64,000 bases of DNA from contig NZ_JTDI01000001.1 in assembly GCF_000802225.1 (NCBI RefSeq), positions 248,001-312,000 of the forward strand. The letters run 5' to 3'. This DNA comes from Novosphingobium malaysiense. Its GTDB lineage: Bacteria; Pseudomonadota; Alphaproteobacteria; Sphingomonadales; Sphingomonadaceae. Below, one piece after another: positions 18,341-27,657 of this stretch; position 1 is the stretch's first letter; every line of letters starts with the position of its first letter. The notes under the pieces are model-generated. The model saw only the letters and a list, made by a program, of their open reading frames with translations. It did no database searches and was not told where the DNA came from. Both the position numbers and the translations under genes were made by a program.

Positions 18341-19758
18341 CGTGGCTGTGCTCCACCTGCCGCGGCCAGTACCGGGTGCGCGCTGTGCGTGGTCTTTTCC
18401 CATTTGACCGCACCGCCCCGCAGTGTCCGGAGATAGCCCACGAATGCTCTTCGTCCCGCCATGATGGCGATGAAATTGGCGACCGGGATGCGCAACAACG
18501 CGAGCAGGCCTTCACTCAACCCGTATTCGTACGCAGTGAAAGAGAACCGCATGATGCTGCGCCAAGCGAGGCTCAAAAAGCAAAGCAGGAGCATGAACTG
18601 CAGCACAGGAGAGACGGCAAGACGTGCGCTTGCCCCCAGCAGCCACGCCGTGGCGAGCAGGCCTTCGACGACGACCAGGGCGTAGCCGCAGGCCAGTACG
18701 ATCGAGGTAAGTGGCCCTCGCCGATCGCGCAGCGCCATCCACAGGTCGGCAAGCCCCCTGCTCCAGCCGAGGCGGTCCCAGCCCTGGAAGGCGATCCCGT
18801 GGATCCAGCGGGCCTTCTGGCGGACCGCATCTTCCATCCGGGCCGGGAAATAGGCCCGCGTCGCCACCAGGTCACCATGCTCGTCGCGTACGCGCAGGAA
18901 CCGCGACGAGCCGCCTTCGCGCCAGACCAGGACGCCCAATTCGTAGTCCTCGGTAAGACATTCGGCAGCAAAGGGCCCGGGGCCGCCTTCCTCGCGGCGC
19001 TGGCGGGCAATGCCGGCGATGATCTCGCGCGAAAATCCGCAGGCCACTCCGGCAGCCGGAATTGCGGCGCCAAGTGCGTCGCGCACTACGAGCGACTTGG
19101 CATGCGATTCGGTGAATTCGTCGGAATAATGCCCGGCAACCCACGGCGAAGCCGGCTGCGGTTCGGGCCGGACTGGCAACTGCACGAAATCGACACTGCT
19201 GAGGGCACTATCGATGACGGAAAGTTCCGCCGGGTGGACCATGTCTTCAGAATCGTGCAAGACGACGCTCTTGAAGCGATATCCGTATCGCCGCTCGTCG
19301 TCGCACAAGGCGGCGTAGAGGCGGTTCAGGCAGTCCGCTTTGGTGGTCGGCCCGGCATTTTCGTGGATCACGATCCGGACACGCGCGTCCGCGCCTGCGC
19401 CGGACATGGCCGCCGCGATGGTATCGGGATCGTTGGAATAGCAACCGACGTAGAGAGTGAAGTCATCTTGCCGCCAGACAGACAGCGCATGACGCACGGT
19501 ATGACCGATCACGTCCGCTTCCCGCCATGCCGCGATCAGGATGGCAGCGCGGCCTTCGAGGCCGGCAATCGCCTGTGCCGGGGAAATCCGTCCGTCATTC
19601 GCGCGGCCAGTCAGCTTGAGCCAGATCCAGCAAAGATCCACGCCAATATCGTCGGCTGCCCCCAGCAGAAACCAGAACGCGGCAAAAAGCAGAAGTTCCT
19701 GTTCGACGAATTGCAGCGCATAGAGCGCGTACTCTATCGTAAAAGTGGCCCCCACCAC
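18337..19758 (-). CDS. NfrB-like family 2 glycosyltransferase (inner membrane)
   Basis: A 473-residue membrane glycosyltransferase. One N-terminal transmembrane segment (about 18-36) precedes a GT-A domain with motifs of processive synthases: VVLHDSEDMVHP (DSED at 169-172), TED at 269-271 and QKARW at 314-318; C-terminal helices follow (about 345-440). The HDxED form and order resemble NfrB, which makes a secreted polysaccharide and with NfrA admits phage N4. E. coli NfrB is about 745 residues and has a C-terminal regulatory extension; this protein ends soon after its last helices and lacks it. The start is GTG 19758 (a GTG GTG pair). It is the first gene of a minus-strand unit. Confidence 0.82.
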   Translation of the reverse strand: MVGATFTIEYALYALQFVEQELLLFAAFWFLLGAADDIGVDLCWIWLKLTGRANDGRISPAQAIAGLEGRAAILIAAWREADVIGHTVRHALSVWRQDDFTLYVGCYSNDPDTIAAAMSGAGADARVRIVIHENAGPTTKADCLNRLYAALCDDERRYGYRFKSVVLHDSEDMVHPAELSVIDSALSSVDFVQLPVRPEPQPASPWVAGHYSDEFTESHAKSLVVRDALGAAIPAAGVACGFSREIIAGIARQRREEGGPGPFAAECLTEDYELGVLVWREGGSSRFLRVRDEHGDLVATRAYFPARMEDAVRQKARWIHGIAFQGWDRLGWSRGLADLWMALRDRRGPLTSIVLACGYALVVVEGLLATAWLLGASARLAVSPVLQFMLLLCFLSLAWRSIMRFSFTAYEYGLSEGLLALLRIPVANFIAIMAGRRAFVGYLRTLRGGAVKWEKTTHSAHPVLAAAGGAQPR

Positions 19759-19843
19759 GCACCTTTCCCGTATTCGTACGGCTATTCACCCGAATCGGAC
19801 TATTCCGATTGCATGTTTGAAAAGATCGTCTGAAAAGATACTT

Positions 19844-21046
19844 ATGAGCATCCCCAGACATTTCGCCAACAAGTTGGCGACCAATTTCACAAAGTTAATG
19901 GGCGGCGAGGCTTCGGCGGGTATTCTGCTCATAATTGTCGCTGCGTTGGCCATGATCGTTGCCAACGCCGGGTGGGCTTATGAGTACCACCACCTGTTTC
20001 ATGGAGAGCTTCCGTGGACTCCCATCGCCAAGCTCGACAACCTGCACTTGTGGATCAACGATGCGCTGATGGCGATTTTCTTCTTCGTCGTCGGCCTCGA
20101 GATCAAGCGCGAGATCCTCGACGGGGAGTTGTCCAACGCCGCCAAGCGCAGGCTCCCCGTCCTCGCTGCAGCGGCCGGCATGGGCGTGCCGGCACTGATC
20201 TACCTGCTGGTAGCCGGCACCGGCCAACCGATGCACCGCGGATGGGCAATACCCGCAGCCACCGACATCGCATTCGCAGTGGGCGTGCTGGGCCTCCTCG
20301 GCAGCCGCGTTCCGGCGTCGCTGCGTCTCTTTCTCCTGACCGTGGCAATCGTCGACGACCTCGGCGCGGTAGCCATTATCGCCATCTTCTACACCGCCCA
20401 GATCAAGCTACTTTGGGGAATCGGCGCACTAGTGCTGTTGGGCGGACTCATCCTGCTCAACCGCCGAAAGGTCTTCTTCCTGCCGGCCTACCTGCTGCTG
20501 GGTCTGGGCTTGTGGTATTGCATTCTCTATTCAGGCATTCACGCGACGATCGCCGGCGTGGTCTTCGCCTTCACCATCCCGCTAAAGAATTCGCCGAAAG
20601 GCGACAGCATGCTGCTGCGTCTCGAGCATGCGCTGGTGCCTTGGAACAGCTACATCATCGTTCCACTGTTCGGCTTTGCCAATGCAGGCGTGGCGCTTGG
20701 GGGCATTGGCCTGTCCGGCCTGGTGGACCCGATCCCGCTGGGCGTGGCGCTCGGCCTGTTCTTCGGCAAGCAGATCGGCATCTTCGCCGCTATTGTTGCT
20801 TCGGACCGGCTCGGCTTCGCTCCGCGGCCTGCGGGGGCGAGTTGGGCCCAGCTCTGGGGCACCGCCGTGCTTTGCGGCATCGGATTCACGATGAGCCTGT
20901 TCATCGGCGCGCTCGCCTTTCCGCAGCACCCGCATCTGGTCGAGGAAGCAAAACTCGGCGTGCTGCTGGGCTCGTTGCTGTCGTCGCTGCTGGGATACGC
21001 GATCCTGCGTCTGGTCAAGGCGCCGCCGGCGCCTCGGCCAGACTGA
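19844..21046 (+). CDS. nhaA: Na+/H+ antiporter NhaA
   Basis: A 400-residue inner-membrane antiporter exporting Na+ (or Li+) for H+, giving pH and salt tolerance. The paired aspartates of the ion site are in LLTVAIVDDLGAVAII, and WAIPAATDIAFAVGVL and GIGFTMSLFIGALAF are further NhaA signatures. The start is ATG 19844 (MSIPRHFANK); an upstream in-frame extension lies over the divergent glycosyltransferase promoter and is unlike the family. Only about 85 bp separate the two divergent starts. No NhaR-type regulator is adjacent. Confidence 0.96.
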   Translation: MSIPRHFANKLATNFTKLMGGEASAGILLIIVAALAMIVANAGWAYEYHHLFHGELPWTPIAKLDNLHLWINDALMAIFFFVVGLEIKREILDGELSNAAKRRLPVLAAAAGMGVPALIYLLVAGTGQPMHRGWAIPAATDIAFAVGVLGLLGSRVPASLRLFLLTVAIVDDLGAVAIIAIFYTAQIKLLWGIGALVLLGGLILLNRRKVFFLPAYLLLGLGLWYCILYSGIHATIAGVVFAFTIPLKNSPKGDSMLLRLEHALVPWNSYIIVPLFGFANAGVALGGIGLSGLVDPIPLGVALGLFFGKQIGIFAAIVASDRLGFAPRPAGASWAQLWGTAVLCGIGFTMSLFIGALAFPQHPHLVEEAKLGVLLGSLLSSLLGYAILRLVKAPPAPRPD

Positions 21047-21058
21047 TTACGGACGATC

Positions 21059-21490
21059 TTACCAGCTACCCACGTTGGGCATGCTGGCCCAGGGCTCTGC
21101 CGGCTCGAGAGTGCCATCCTGCAGCAGTTCGACGGAAATGCCATCGGGTGTGCGCACGAATGCCATGTGGCCGTCTCGCGGCGGGCGGTTGATGGTCACA
21201 CCGGCATCCATCAGCCGCTGGCAGGTCTCGTAGATGTCGTCGACCCGATAGGCGAGGTGACCGAAATTGCGGCCGCCGGTGTACTCTTCGACCGATCCGT
21301 CCTCGTCCGGCCAGTTGTACGTCAGTTCGACCTGCGCGTCCTCCTGTCCTTCGGGGGCCAGGAATATCAGTGTGAAACGCCCCTTCTCATTGGAGAATCG
21401 GTGCACTTCCTTGAGCCCGATCAGCTTAAAGAAGCGGATCGTCGCATCCGGATCGGTCACGCGGATCATGGTATGCAGGTATCGCGTCAC
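21059..21490 (-). CDS. gloA: Lactoylglutathione lyase (glyoxalase I)
   Basis: A 143-residue VOC-fold enzyme turning the methylglyoxal-glutathione hemithioacetal into S-lactoylglutathione. The four metal ligands are visible: His in YLHTMIRV, Glu in AQVELTYNW, His in RNFGHLAY and Glu in GISVELLQ. NWPDEDGSVEEYTGGRNFGH is the family-diagnostic segment. It is convergent with nhaA (12 bp between stops) and divergent from the SIMPL gene. Confidence 0.95.
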   Translation of the reverse strand: MTRYLHTMIRVTDPDATIRFFKLIGLKEVHRFSNEKGRFTLIFLAPEGQEDAQVELTYNWPDEDGSVEEYTGGRNFGHLAYRVDDIYETCQRLMDAGVTINRPPRDGHMAFVRTPDGISVELLQDGTLEPAEPWASMPNVGSW

Positions 21491-21585
21491 GGGGCATTTT
21501 CCTCAATTCGTCGACATAAATAAACGGTTCATCGCCAATACAGGCAAGCTTCTGCATGAAGTGCAGGTCTGCAGGGAGATGTGCC

Positions 21586-22338
21586 ATGTCCGATGTTAGC
21601 CCAGATCATGCCTCCGCCTCCACCCCCTCCTGGCGTGTCGCAACGACAAAACCACTGGTCGTCAGTTCCATCATCCTCGCCGTCGGCATCATGGTCGGCG
21701 GCTTCGCCCTCGGCGACGGGCTGAAACGTGCACAGCGGGCCGACCGGTCCGTCACCGTGCGCGGCCTTGCCGAACGCGACGTCACCGCCGACCTGGCGAC
21801 ATGGACCATCAGCTATTCCGCCTCGGCCGGAGATCTCTCCTCCGCCCAGTCCAGTGTCGACAACGACACCAAGCAGATCGAGGCGTTCTTCCGCGAACTG
21901 GGCTTTCCCGACGACGCGCTGCAGCCGACGGGCGTCAACGTTTCGCAGTACAAGGACAACGGCGTGCCCACCTTCACGGTTCGCCAGCGGATGACCCTGC
22001 GCACGCATGACATCAAGCGGGCGCAGGATGCGGTCCGCCGCCAGTTCGACCTGGTCCGGCGCGGCGTGATCCTCGAGGAAGGCTCCGGCATGTCGTATAC
22101 CTTCACCAGGCTCAACGACATCAAGCCGACCATGGTGGCGGAAGCCACGAAGGACGCGCGCGCCGCGGCCGAACAGTTCGCGAAGGACAGCGGCGCCGAG
22201 GTGGGCGCGATCAAGAATGCCACCCAGGGTTACTTCTCGATCGATGCGCGCGACGGGGATTCGGGCGGCTGGGGCGTGTCCGACACCCCTTTCAAGAAGG
22301 TCCGGGTCGTCACGACGGTCAATTTCTATCTGAAGTAG
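21586..22338 (+). CDS. SIMPL (DUF541) domain protein, membrane-anchored
   Basis: A 250-residue protein with a cytosolic N-terminus, one transmembrane segment (about residues 25-44, LVVSSIILAVGIMVGGFAL) and a periplasmic SIMPL domain (about 55-250, VTVRGLAERDVTADLATWTIS). SIMPL proteins are widespread; some take part in oxidative-stress or envelope functions, but the molecular role is unclear. The start at ATG 21586 is supported by a GGGAG SD; an in-frame ATG at 21556 is less likely. Confidence 0.88.
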   Translation: MSDVSPDHASASTPSWRVATTKPLVVSSIILAVGIMVGGFALGDGLKRAQRADRSVTVRGLAERDVTADLATWTISYSASAGDLSSAQSSVDNDTKQIEAFFRELGFPDDALQPTGVNVSQYKDNGVPTFTVRQRMTLRTHDIKRAQDAVRRQFDLVRRGVILEEGSGMSYTFTRLNDIKPTMVAEATKDARAAAEQFAKDSGAEVGAIKNATQGYFSIDARDGDSGGWGVSDTPFKKVRVVTTVNFYLK

Positions 22339-22371
22339 CGGCTGGGGAGTGCCGCCCGGCGACTGACAGAG

Positions 22372-22400
22372 AAAACCCGCCCGGATCGCTCCGGACGGGT
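22372..22400 (-). terminator. Rho-independent terminator of the TorF porin gene
   Basis: On the minus strand, ACCCGTCCGGA and TCCGGGCGGGT form an 11-bp stem (one U-G) with a GCGA loop, followed by TTTCTCTG. It lies between the convergent SIMPL and porin genes. Confidence 0.82.
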
Positions 22401-22439
22401 CCTCCTGCGAACATTCGCAAAATGGGGTCTATCGGCCGA

Positions 22440-23198
22440 TCAGAAGGAAGCCGACAGGGTCGCCACGACGGTGTCGTCGGTCAGGCCGTCGACCGAGGCG
22501 CCGTCAACGCCAACGTAGGAGAAGCTGGCCGACAGCGGACCGAACACGGGCATCGACACGCCCACCGACCAGTCGAGACCGGTGTCGTCGAGACCACCGG
22601 CAAGAAGGTCAGGAGCCAGGACACCGTCGGTATAGCCGAGGTGGCCGCTGACAGTGAACGGCGTGTTGGGAACGCCCACTTCCACATCGGAGAAGATGTA
22701 GAGGTTGTCCTGGTTACCCAGCGAATCCTGGTCCCAGGCATAAGCGACACCGGTGGTGATCGATGCCGGGCCCAGCGAACCGGACAGCTTGGCATAGGGC
22801 TCCCAGTAGTTGGCCTTGCCAACGTGGCCGCTCGGGTAAGCGTAGAGGAGCAGACCCACGTCCAGCGACAGGCCGCTGCTGCCGAGATCGCCGGCCCAAC
22901 CGCCGTAGATGTCGAGTTCCTGGTCGCCGTACACGTCGCCGCCGCTGATCGAGGAGGCCCAGGTGCCGATGTAGAAACCGCTCGAGTGGCTGACGTCGAA
23001 GCCGCCCTGGATGGCCGGGTCGCCGGCCGACAGCGAAACGCCGCGGAAACGATAGTCGGACGTCAGGGCAACGTTGGCCGAAACCGAGATATCCGCAGGA
23101 ATTTCAGCGTCCTGAGCAAATGCCGGGGTGGCAGCGAGCGCAGTACCCGCGAGAAGAGTTGCGGCGATGGCGCCGCGGACGGACATAAGCATATTCAT
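22440..23198 (-). CDS. TorF-family putative porin
   Basis: A 252-residue exported protein with a signal peptide ending ATPAFA|QDAEIP and a beta-rich mature part. The opening of the mature domain (ISVSANVALTSDYRFRGVSLS) is the hallmark of the TorF/Gcw_chp family (TIGR02001), and the C-terminus VVATLSASF is a barrel-insertion signal. These are probably small outer-membrane channels; substrate unknown. GAGGGA precedes ATG 23198, but the better-spaced start is ATG 23192, so the first two residues are uncertain. The 232-bp gap to the divergent phosphoesterase must carry its promoter. Confidence 0.92.
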   Translation of the reverse strand: MNMLMSVRGAIAATLLAGTALAATPAFAQDAEIPADISVSANVALTSDYRFRGVSLSAGDPAIQGGFDVSHSSGFYIGTWASSISGGDVYGDQELDIYGGWAGDLGSSGLSLDVGLLLYAYPSGHVGKANYWEPYAKLSGSLGPASITTGVAYAWDQDSLGNQDNLYIFSDVEVGVPNTPFTVSGHLGYTDGVLAPDLLAGGLDDTGLDWSVGVSMPVFGPLSASFSYVGVDGASVDGLTDDTVVATLSASF

Positions 23199-23430
23199 TC
23201 CCTCACAATTCTTTTCAATGCCTCGTCCCACCTGCACCGTCGCCGCACGCCTCGTTTCGGGAGCACTTGCGACAGCACAACAATGCTGCATTGCACCACA
23301 CGGCGAGACAAGAAAAATTTCAGTTTTGCAACAATCGGGAAATGATGTGTGGACTTTTTGCCACTATTGCACACATGCACCGACCGCTCTTGTGTCCTTT
23401 CGAGAGGCCGCATATACCGCAGTGCAACGA

Positions 23431-24225
23431 ATGCTTGGAAAGTTACGCCATATTCTGGGTCGATCCACCGCGATCCCCACGCCCTCCGTACCCGCCGGTG
23501 AACGCGTGTACGCGATCGGCGACATCCACGGGCGCATCGATCTGTTCGAGGATCTCATCCGGATCATCGAGGAGGACGATGCGGGACGCAGGCGGGCTCA
23601 TACCACCATCGTCCTGCTGGGCGACCTGATCGATCGGGGGCACGACAGTGCAGCGGTCGTGGCGCGCGCACGCGCCTGGGCCGAGACACGTGAGGTCGAG
23701 TTCCTTCAGGGCAACCATGAGGAAATGTTGCTGCTCAGCCGCACCAAGACGGAATCCCTGCGCGGCTTCCTGAAGTTCGGCGGATTCGAAACGATCCAGT
23801 CCTATGGCGTGGATGCCGATACCATCGCCTCGGCGAGCATCGAGGAACTGCAGGCGCTGATGAACGAAGCGATCCCGCAGGACGATTTCGACTTTCTCGA
23901 CAGCTTCAAGAAGATGGTTCGCATCGGCGACTATCTATTCGTCCACGCCGGCATCCGTCCCGCCACCCCGATCGAACATCAGCTCGGCCAGGATTGCCGG
24001 TGGATTCGCGAACCTTTTCTCAGCCACAAGGGCAACTTCGGCGCCTTCGTCGTGCACGGACATACGATCACGCAGGAACCCGATGTCTGCACGAACCGCA
24101 TCGGTATCGACACTGGCGCATTCATAAACGGGACGCTGACCGCGATTGGCCTCGAGGGGACCGAGCGCTGGTTCCTGCAGGCGCGCGACCACGACGTGCA
24201 TGCCGAGGTGACGGCGGTCGCGTGA
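23431..24225 (+). CDS. Metallophosphoesterase, PrpA/ApaH-like
   Basis: A 264-residue phosphatase of the calcineurin-like superfamily. All metal and catalytic motifs are present in order: GDIHGR, GDLIDRG, GNHEEM, FVHAGI and VHGHT. The layout matches bacterial Ser/Thr protein phosphatases (PrpA/PrpB) and diadenosine tetraphosphatases; the two cannot be separated by eye. It is cytosolic, without a signal peptide. The start is put at ATG 23431, with GTG 23422 as an alternative. The next feature downstream is rnpB on the opposite strand. Confidence 0.9.
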   Translation: MLGKLRHILGRSTAIPTPSVPAGERVYAIGDIHGRIDLFEDLIRIIEEDDAGRRRAHTTIVLLGDLIDRGHDSAAVVARARAWAETREVEFLQGNHEEMLLLSRTKTESLRGFLKFGGFETIQSYGVDADTIASASIEELQALMNEAIPQDDFDFLDSFKKMVRIGDYLFVHAGIRPATPIEHQLGQDCRWIREPFLSHKGNFGAFVVHGHTITQEPDVCTNRIGIDTGAFINGTLTAIGLEGTERWFLQARDHDVHAEVTAVA

Positions 24226-24266
24226 CCCGGCTGCATTGCTGCGCCAGCCATGATCGCTGACGAAAT

Positions 24267-24716
<450 letters not shown>

Positions 24717-24753
24717 GCCACGAGCCCTAGCACGAAATTCGCACAAGGGAAGC

Positions 24754-25458
24754 TTACCTTGCGCGTCCGGTGTCGCGCTCCAGCAGAAGTTCGAACAGGA
24801 TACCGCCGATTTCGCCGTCGATTTCGCCATCAATAAACATCGGACGGAAACGGCGCTGGAACGCACGCACGGCGGCGCGGCCGTCGGAAATATCGTACCC
24901 GAAACGTTCGAGCGCCAGGTAGAATGCGCCGGGATTGTCGTAGAAAAGATTCATTTTTGCCGAAGGAATGTCGAGCGCCAGCCCCAGTTCGCCGAGCCGA
25001 GGCCAGTCGAAATATTCGCCCGGATCCTGCTTGCGACCCGGCGCGATGTCCGAATGGCCGACGACATTGGCGCGCGGGATGTCGTGGCGGTCCATGACGT
25101 CGGCCAGCAGCGGCAGCAATGCATCCATCTGCGGTTCGGGGAACGGGCGATAGCCCCACTCGTGACCGGGATTGGCGAGTTCGATGCCGATGCTGGCCGA
25201 ATTTACGTCAGTGATGCCGCGCCAATAAGACTTTCCGGCGTGCCAGGCCCGCTTGTCCTCCGGTACGAGCGAAGTGACCACGCCCTCCTCGTCGATCATG
25301 TAGTGCGCCGAGACTTCCGCATCGGGATCACACATGCGCGCCAGCGCCTCGTGGGCCGTTTTCATCCCGGTATAGTGGAGCACGACCATCGACAGCGGCA
25401 ACTTGCGCTCGTTCCAGTTGGGCGATTCGACGACGCGGTTGACCAGCCAGCGGTTCAT
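24754..25458 (-). CDS. N-acetylmuramoyl-L-alanine amidase, AmpD/AmiD-like
   Basis: A 234-residue Zn amidase (Amidase_2) that cleaves the lactyl-peptide bond of peptidoglycan or muropeptides. Zn ligands are seen as His in VVLHYTGM, His in VVGHSDIAPGRKQDPG and the Asp of the same block. Residues 165-234 may be a small PG-binding extension (VRAFQRRFRP). No signal peptide is obvious, which fits a cytosolic recycling amidase (AmpD role), though an AmiD-type role cannot be excluded. It begins MNRWLVNRVV. The stop lies close to rnpB on the same strand; chpT is 42 bp upstream. Confidence 0.92.
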   Translation of the reverse strand: MNRWLVNRVVESPNWNERKLPLSMVVLHYTGMKTAHEALARMCDPDAEVSAHYMIDEEGVVTSLVPEDKRAWHAGKSYWRGITDVNSASIGIELANPGHEWGYRPFPEPQMDALLPLLADVMDRHDIPRANVVGHSDIAPGRKQDPGEYFDWPRLGELGLALDIPSAKMNLFYDNPGAFYLALERFGYDISDGRAAVRAFQRRFRPMFIDGEIDGEIGGILFELLLERDTGRAR

Positions 25459-25500
25459 TTCGCCCGACCTTTCCGCATACGTGCGTTCCCTCCGGTTTCC

Positions 25501-26142
25501 TCAGGCTCCCGGCAGGACCGCGCCGAGCACCAGCGCGTCCTCTGCAAGGGCATATTGCAGCTTGCCGCCCTGCTGCTCGGCAAGCCCGTTGATCATCGCG
25601 GCAGGCGCAGTCCGGCTGGAGAGTTCTCCGGCCGGCAGAGCCCCTTCAAGGGCGCGACCGACGTCGCGGTCGAAGGCTATGCGCTGTCCCGCTGCGCGCA
25701 CGGCGATCTCGCTTCCGCCATCGCGGTATTCCGCAGCGATATCGAGATTGCCGCCGCGCGGCAGCGCCTCGATCCCGAACAGCGCGAAGTTGAGCAGGAT
25801 CTTGATCGCCGGCTTCGGCAGGGCTTCGCTGGAAAGCCCCCAGTTGAGCACGATCCGCGCATTGTTCGCCACCAGCCCTTCGACCAGCGCGCGCGCTTCA
25901 CCCACAGGGACCATTTCACCGAACCCGCCGGCGGCGCCGAATGCGAGGCGGAAGAACTTCAGCTTGTCGGTGGATATCCGCGCACTCTGGTCCAGCAGCT
26001 CGAAGCAGCGCTGGCGCATTTCCGGATCATTTTCGTCGGCCAGCAGCTCCAGCCCGTTCGACAGCGCGCCGACGGGACTGAGCATATCGTGGCACAGCCT
26101 CGAACAAAGAAGACTGGCAAGTTCGAGCGAGCTCGTTGTCAT
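25501..26142 (-). CDS. chpT: Histidine phosphotransferase ChpT (CtrA cell-cycle phosphorelay)
   Basis: A 213-residue protein that in alphaproteobacteria relays phosphate from CckA to CtrA and CpdR. The phospho-accepting His18 sits in SRLCHDMLSPVGALSNGLEL, the family signature; the second half is a degenerate HATPase-like domain that does not bind ATP in known members. Cytosolic, dimeric in homologues. It is placed between a JAMM peptidase (18 bp upstream) and the amidase, all on the minus strand. cckA, ctrA and cpdR are not in the window. Confidence 0.93.
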   Translation of the reverse strand: MTTSSLELASLLCSRLCHDMLSPVGALSNGLELLADENDPEMRQRCFELLDQSARISTDKLKFFRLAFGAAGGFGEMVPVGEARALVEGLVANNARIVLNWGLSSEALPKPAIKILLNFALFGIEALPRGGNLDIAAEYRDGGSEIAVRAAGQRIAFDRDVGRALEGALPAGELSSRTAPAAMINGLAEQQGGKLQYALAEDALVLGAVLPGA

Positions 26143-26160
26143 GTATGGGACGCTTTCCGT

Positions 26161-26598
26161 TCACTTCGCCTTGGAGTGGTCCGCATGGTCCTCTGCGACC
26201 ATGCGAAAAGTCAATGCCTGGAAACCTTTCCCGGTATCTTTCCAGAAAGCAACCTGTCCACCCGCAATGATCGCCCAAATGCGCGAATCGCCAGTGGAAT
26301 GTTCGCAATCGGTAGCGGATGGCACCGGATGACCGACGGGATGGGAGTGATAGTAGCCGAGAACTTGCGGGCCACCGTCCCGCGCCGCCTTGTGCGCGGC
26401 CAGAAGCGTGGCGGGATCGATTTCGAACCGAAGGCAAGGCTCGTCGGAAACGTTGACGGCGGGAAGGACAGCCTCGATCCGTACTTCGCTCCCGGGCTCG
26501 CCGCCCCCCAGCAGCAACCCGCAACACTCTTGCGGGTCGGCCCGGCGCGCTTCGGAACGCAGTGTGGCCATAACGCCACTTGTCACCTCGACAACCAT
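26161..26598 (-). CDS. M67-family JAMM/MPN+ metallopeptidase
   Basis: A 145-residue JAB1/MPN+ domain protein with the complete Zn site: Glu24 (QECCG), His84 and His86 (HSHPVG), Ser94 and Asp97 (HxH-x7-S-x2-D). Prokaryotic members cleave isopeptide or Cys-linked substrates, for example sulfur-carrier tails, but the substrate here is unknown; no ThiS/MoaD-like gene is near. ATG 26598 (MVVEVTSG) was preferred to an upstream TTG. Only 18 bp separate it from the divergent rluD start. Confidence 0.92.
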   Translation of the reverse strand: MVVEVTSGVMATLRSEARRADPQECCGLLLGGGEPGSEVRIEAVLPAVNVSDEPCLRFEIDPATLLAAHKAARDGGPQVLGYYHSHPVGHPVPSATDCEHSTGDSRIWAIIAGGQVAFWKDTGKGFQALTFRMVAEDHADHSKAK

Positions 26599-26616
26599 CC
26601 CCAAATTCTAGCCAAG

Positions 26617-27561
26617 ATGGGGGCGAACGAAAACATCATCCACGGCGAGATCGGTTCGCAAGGCGGACGGCTCGACAAGGCTCTGGCCGAAGCGAGCGGT
26701 CTTTCACGCGAGCGGATCAAGGCCCTGATGGGCGAAGGGCGCGTAACCCTCGGCGGCAAGCCGGCGTCGCAGGCCTCGCTGAAAGCTGTTCCCGGAACGC
26801 CGTTTGCCATCGACGTGCCCCAAGCCGCTCCCGCCGAAGCCGTCGCCCAGGACCTGCCTCTCGATGTCGTCTACGAGGACGAGGACCTGATCGTCATCGA
26901 CAAACCCGCCGGGCTCGTCGTCCATCCGGCTGCGGGCAACCCCGACGGCACGCTCGTCAATGCCCTGCTGCACCACTGTCGCGGGCATCTTTCGGGTATC
27001 GGCGGCGTGGCCCGGCCAGGCATCGTGCACCGAATCGACAAGGACACGTCGGGCCTGCTCGTCGTCGCCAAGACCGACCGGGCGCATGAAGGACTAGCCG
27101 CCCAGTTCGCCGACCATTCTATCGAGCGCGCCTATCGCGCCGTCGTCGCTGGCCGCCCCACCCCGTCGGTCGGGACAGTGAAAGGTGCGATCGCGCGATC
27201 GAGCACCAATCGCAAGAAGATGGCGATCGTGGAAGATGGGCGCGGCAAGCATGCAGTCACGCATTATCGCACCCTTGAAGCGCTGAAAGGCGCGTCGCTG
27301 ATCGAGTGCCGCCTGGAGACCGGGCGAACCCACCAGGTGCGCGTTCACATGTCGTCAATGGGCAATGTGCTATTGGGAGATCCTGTCTATGGACGTACTC
27401 CTTCTGCGATTCGCCCGCTTCTTCAGGAATTGGGGTTTTTCCGCCAGGCACTCCATGCCGCGGAACTCGGCTTCCTCCATCCCGTTAAGAAGGAAAGGGT
27501 TCATTTCATCAGCCCGCTGCCCGACGATATGCGGACTCTGATCGATGAATTGCGACACTGA
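26617..27561 (+). CDS. rluD: 23S rRNA pseudouridine synthase, RluD-type
   Basis: A 314-residue enzyme with an N-terminal S4 domain (GRLDKALAEASGLSRERIKAL) and a RluA-type catalytic domain containing PGIVHRIDKDTSGLLV with the catalytic Asp, followed by ETGRTHQVRVHM. RluD modifies uridines in helix 69 of 23S rRNA; the assignment against RluC rests on overall look and is not certain. The ATG at 26617 begins MGANENIIHGE; a very long in-frame extension upstream is antisense to chpT and the JAMM gene and is rejected. rpoH follows 96 bp downstream. Confidence 0.93.
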   Translation: MGANENIIHGEIGSQGGRLDKALAEASGLSRERIKALMGEGRVTLGGKPASQASLKAVPGTPFAIDVPQAAPAEAVAQDLPLDVVYEDEDLIVIDKPAGLVVHPAAGNPDGTLVNALLHHCRGHLSGIGGVARPGIVHRIDKDTSGLLVVAKTDRAHEGLAAQFADHSIERAYRAVVAGRPTPSVGTVKGAIARSSTNRKKMAIVEDGRGKHAVTHYRTLEALKGASLIECRLETGRTHQVRVHMSSMGNVLLGDPVYGRTPSAIRPLLQELGFFRQALHAAELGFLHPVKKERVHFISPLPDDMRTLIDELRH

Positions 27562-27657
27562 AATCGAATTTATGTGCTATCATGAACAGGTGGCCACAAG
27601 CTAAGACGCCTCTTGAGGGTCTTTGACCGCTGGCCGACCTAGAAAGGACGGAAGATA

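Noticed and set aside
25054..26616. N-terminal extension of the rluD frame to 835 codons
   Set aside because: The region codes the amidase, chpT and the JAMM gene on the other strand, which have complete active sites.
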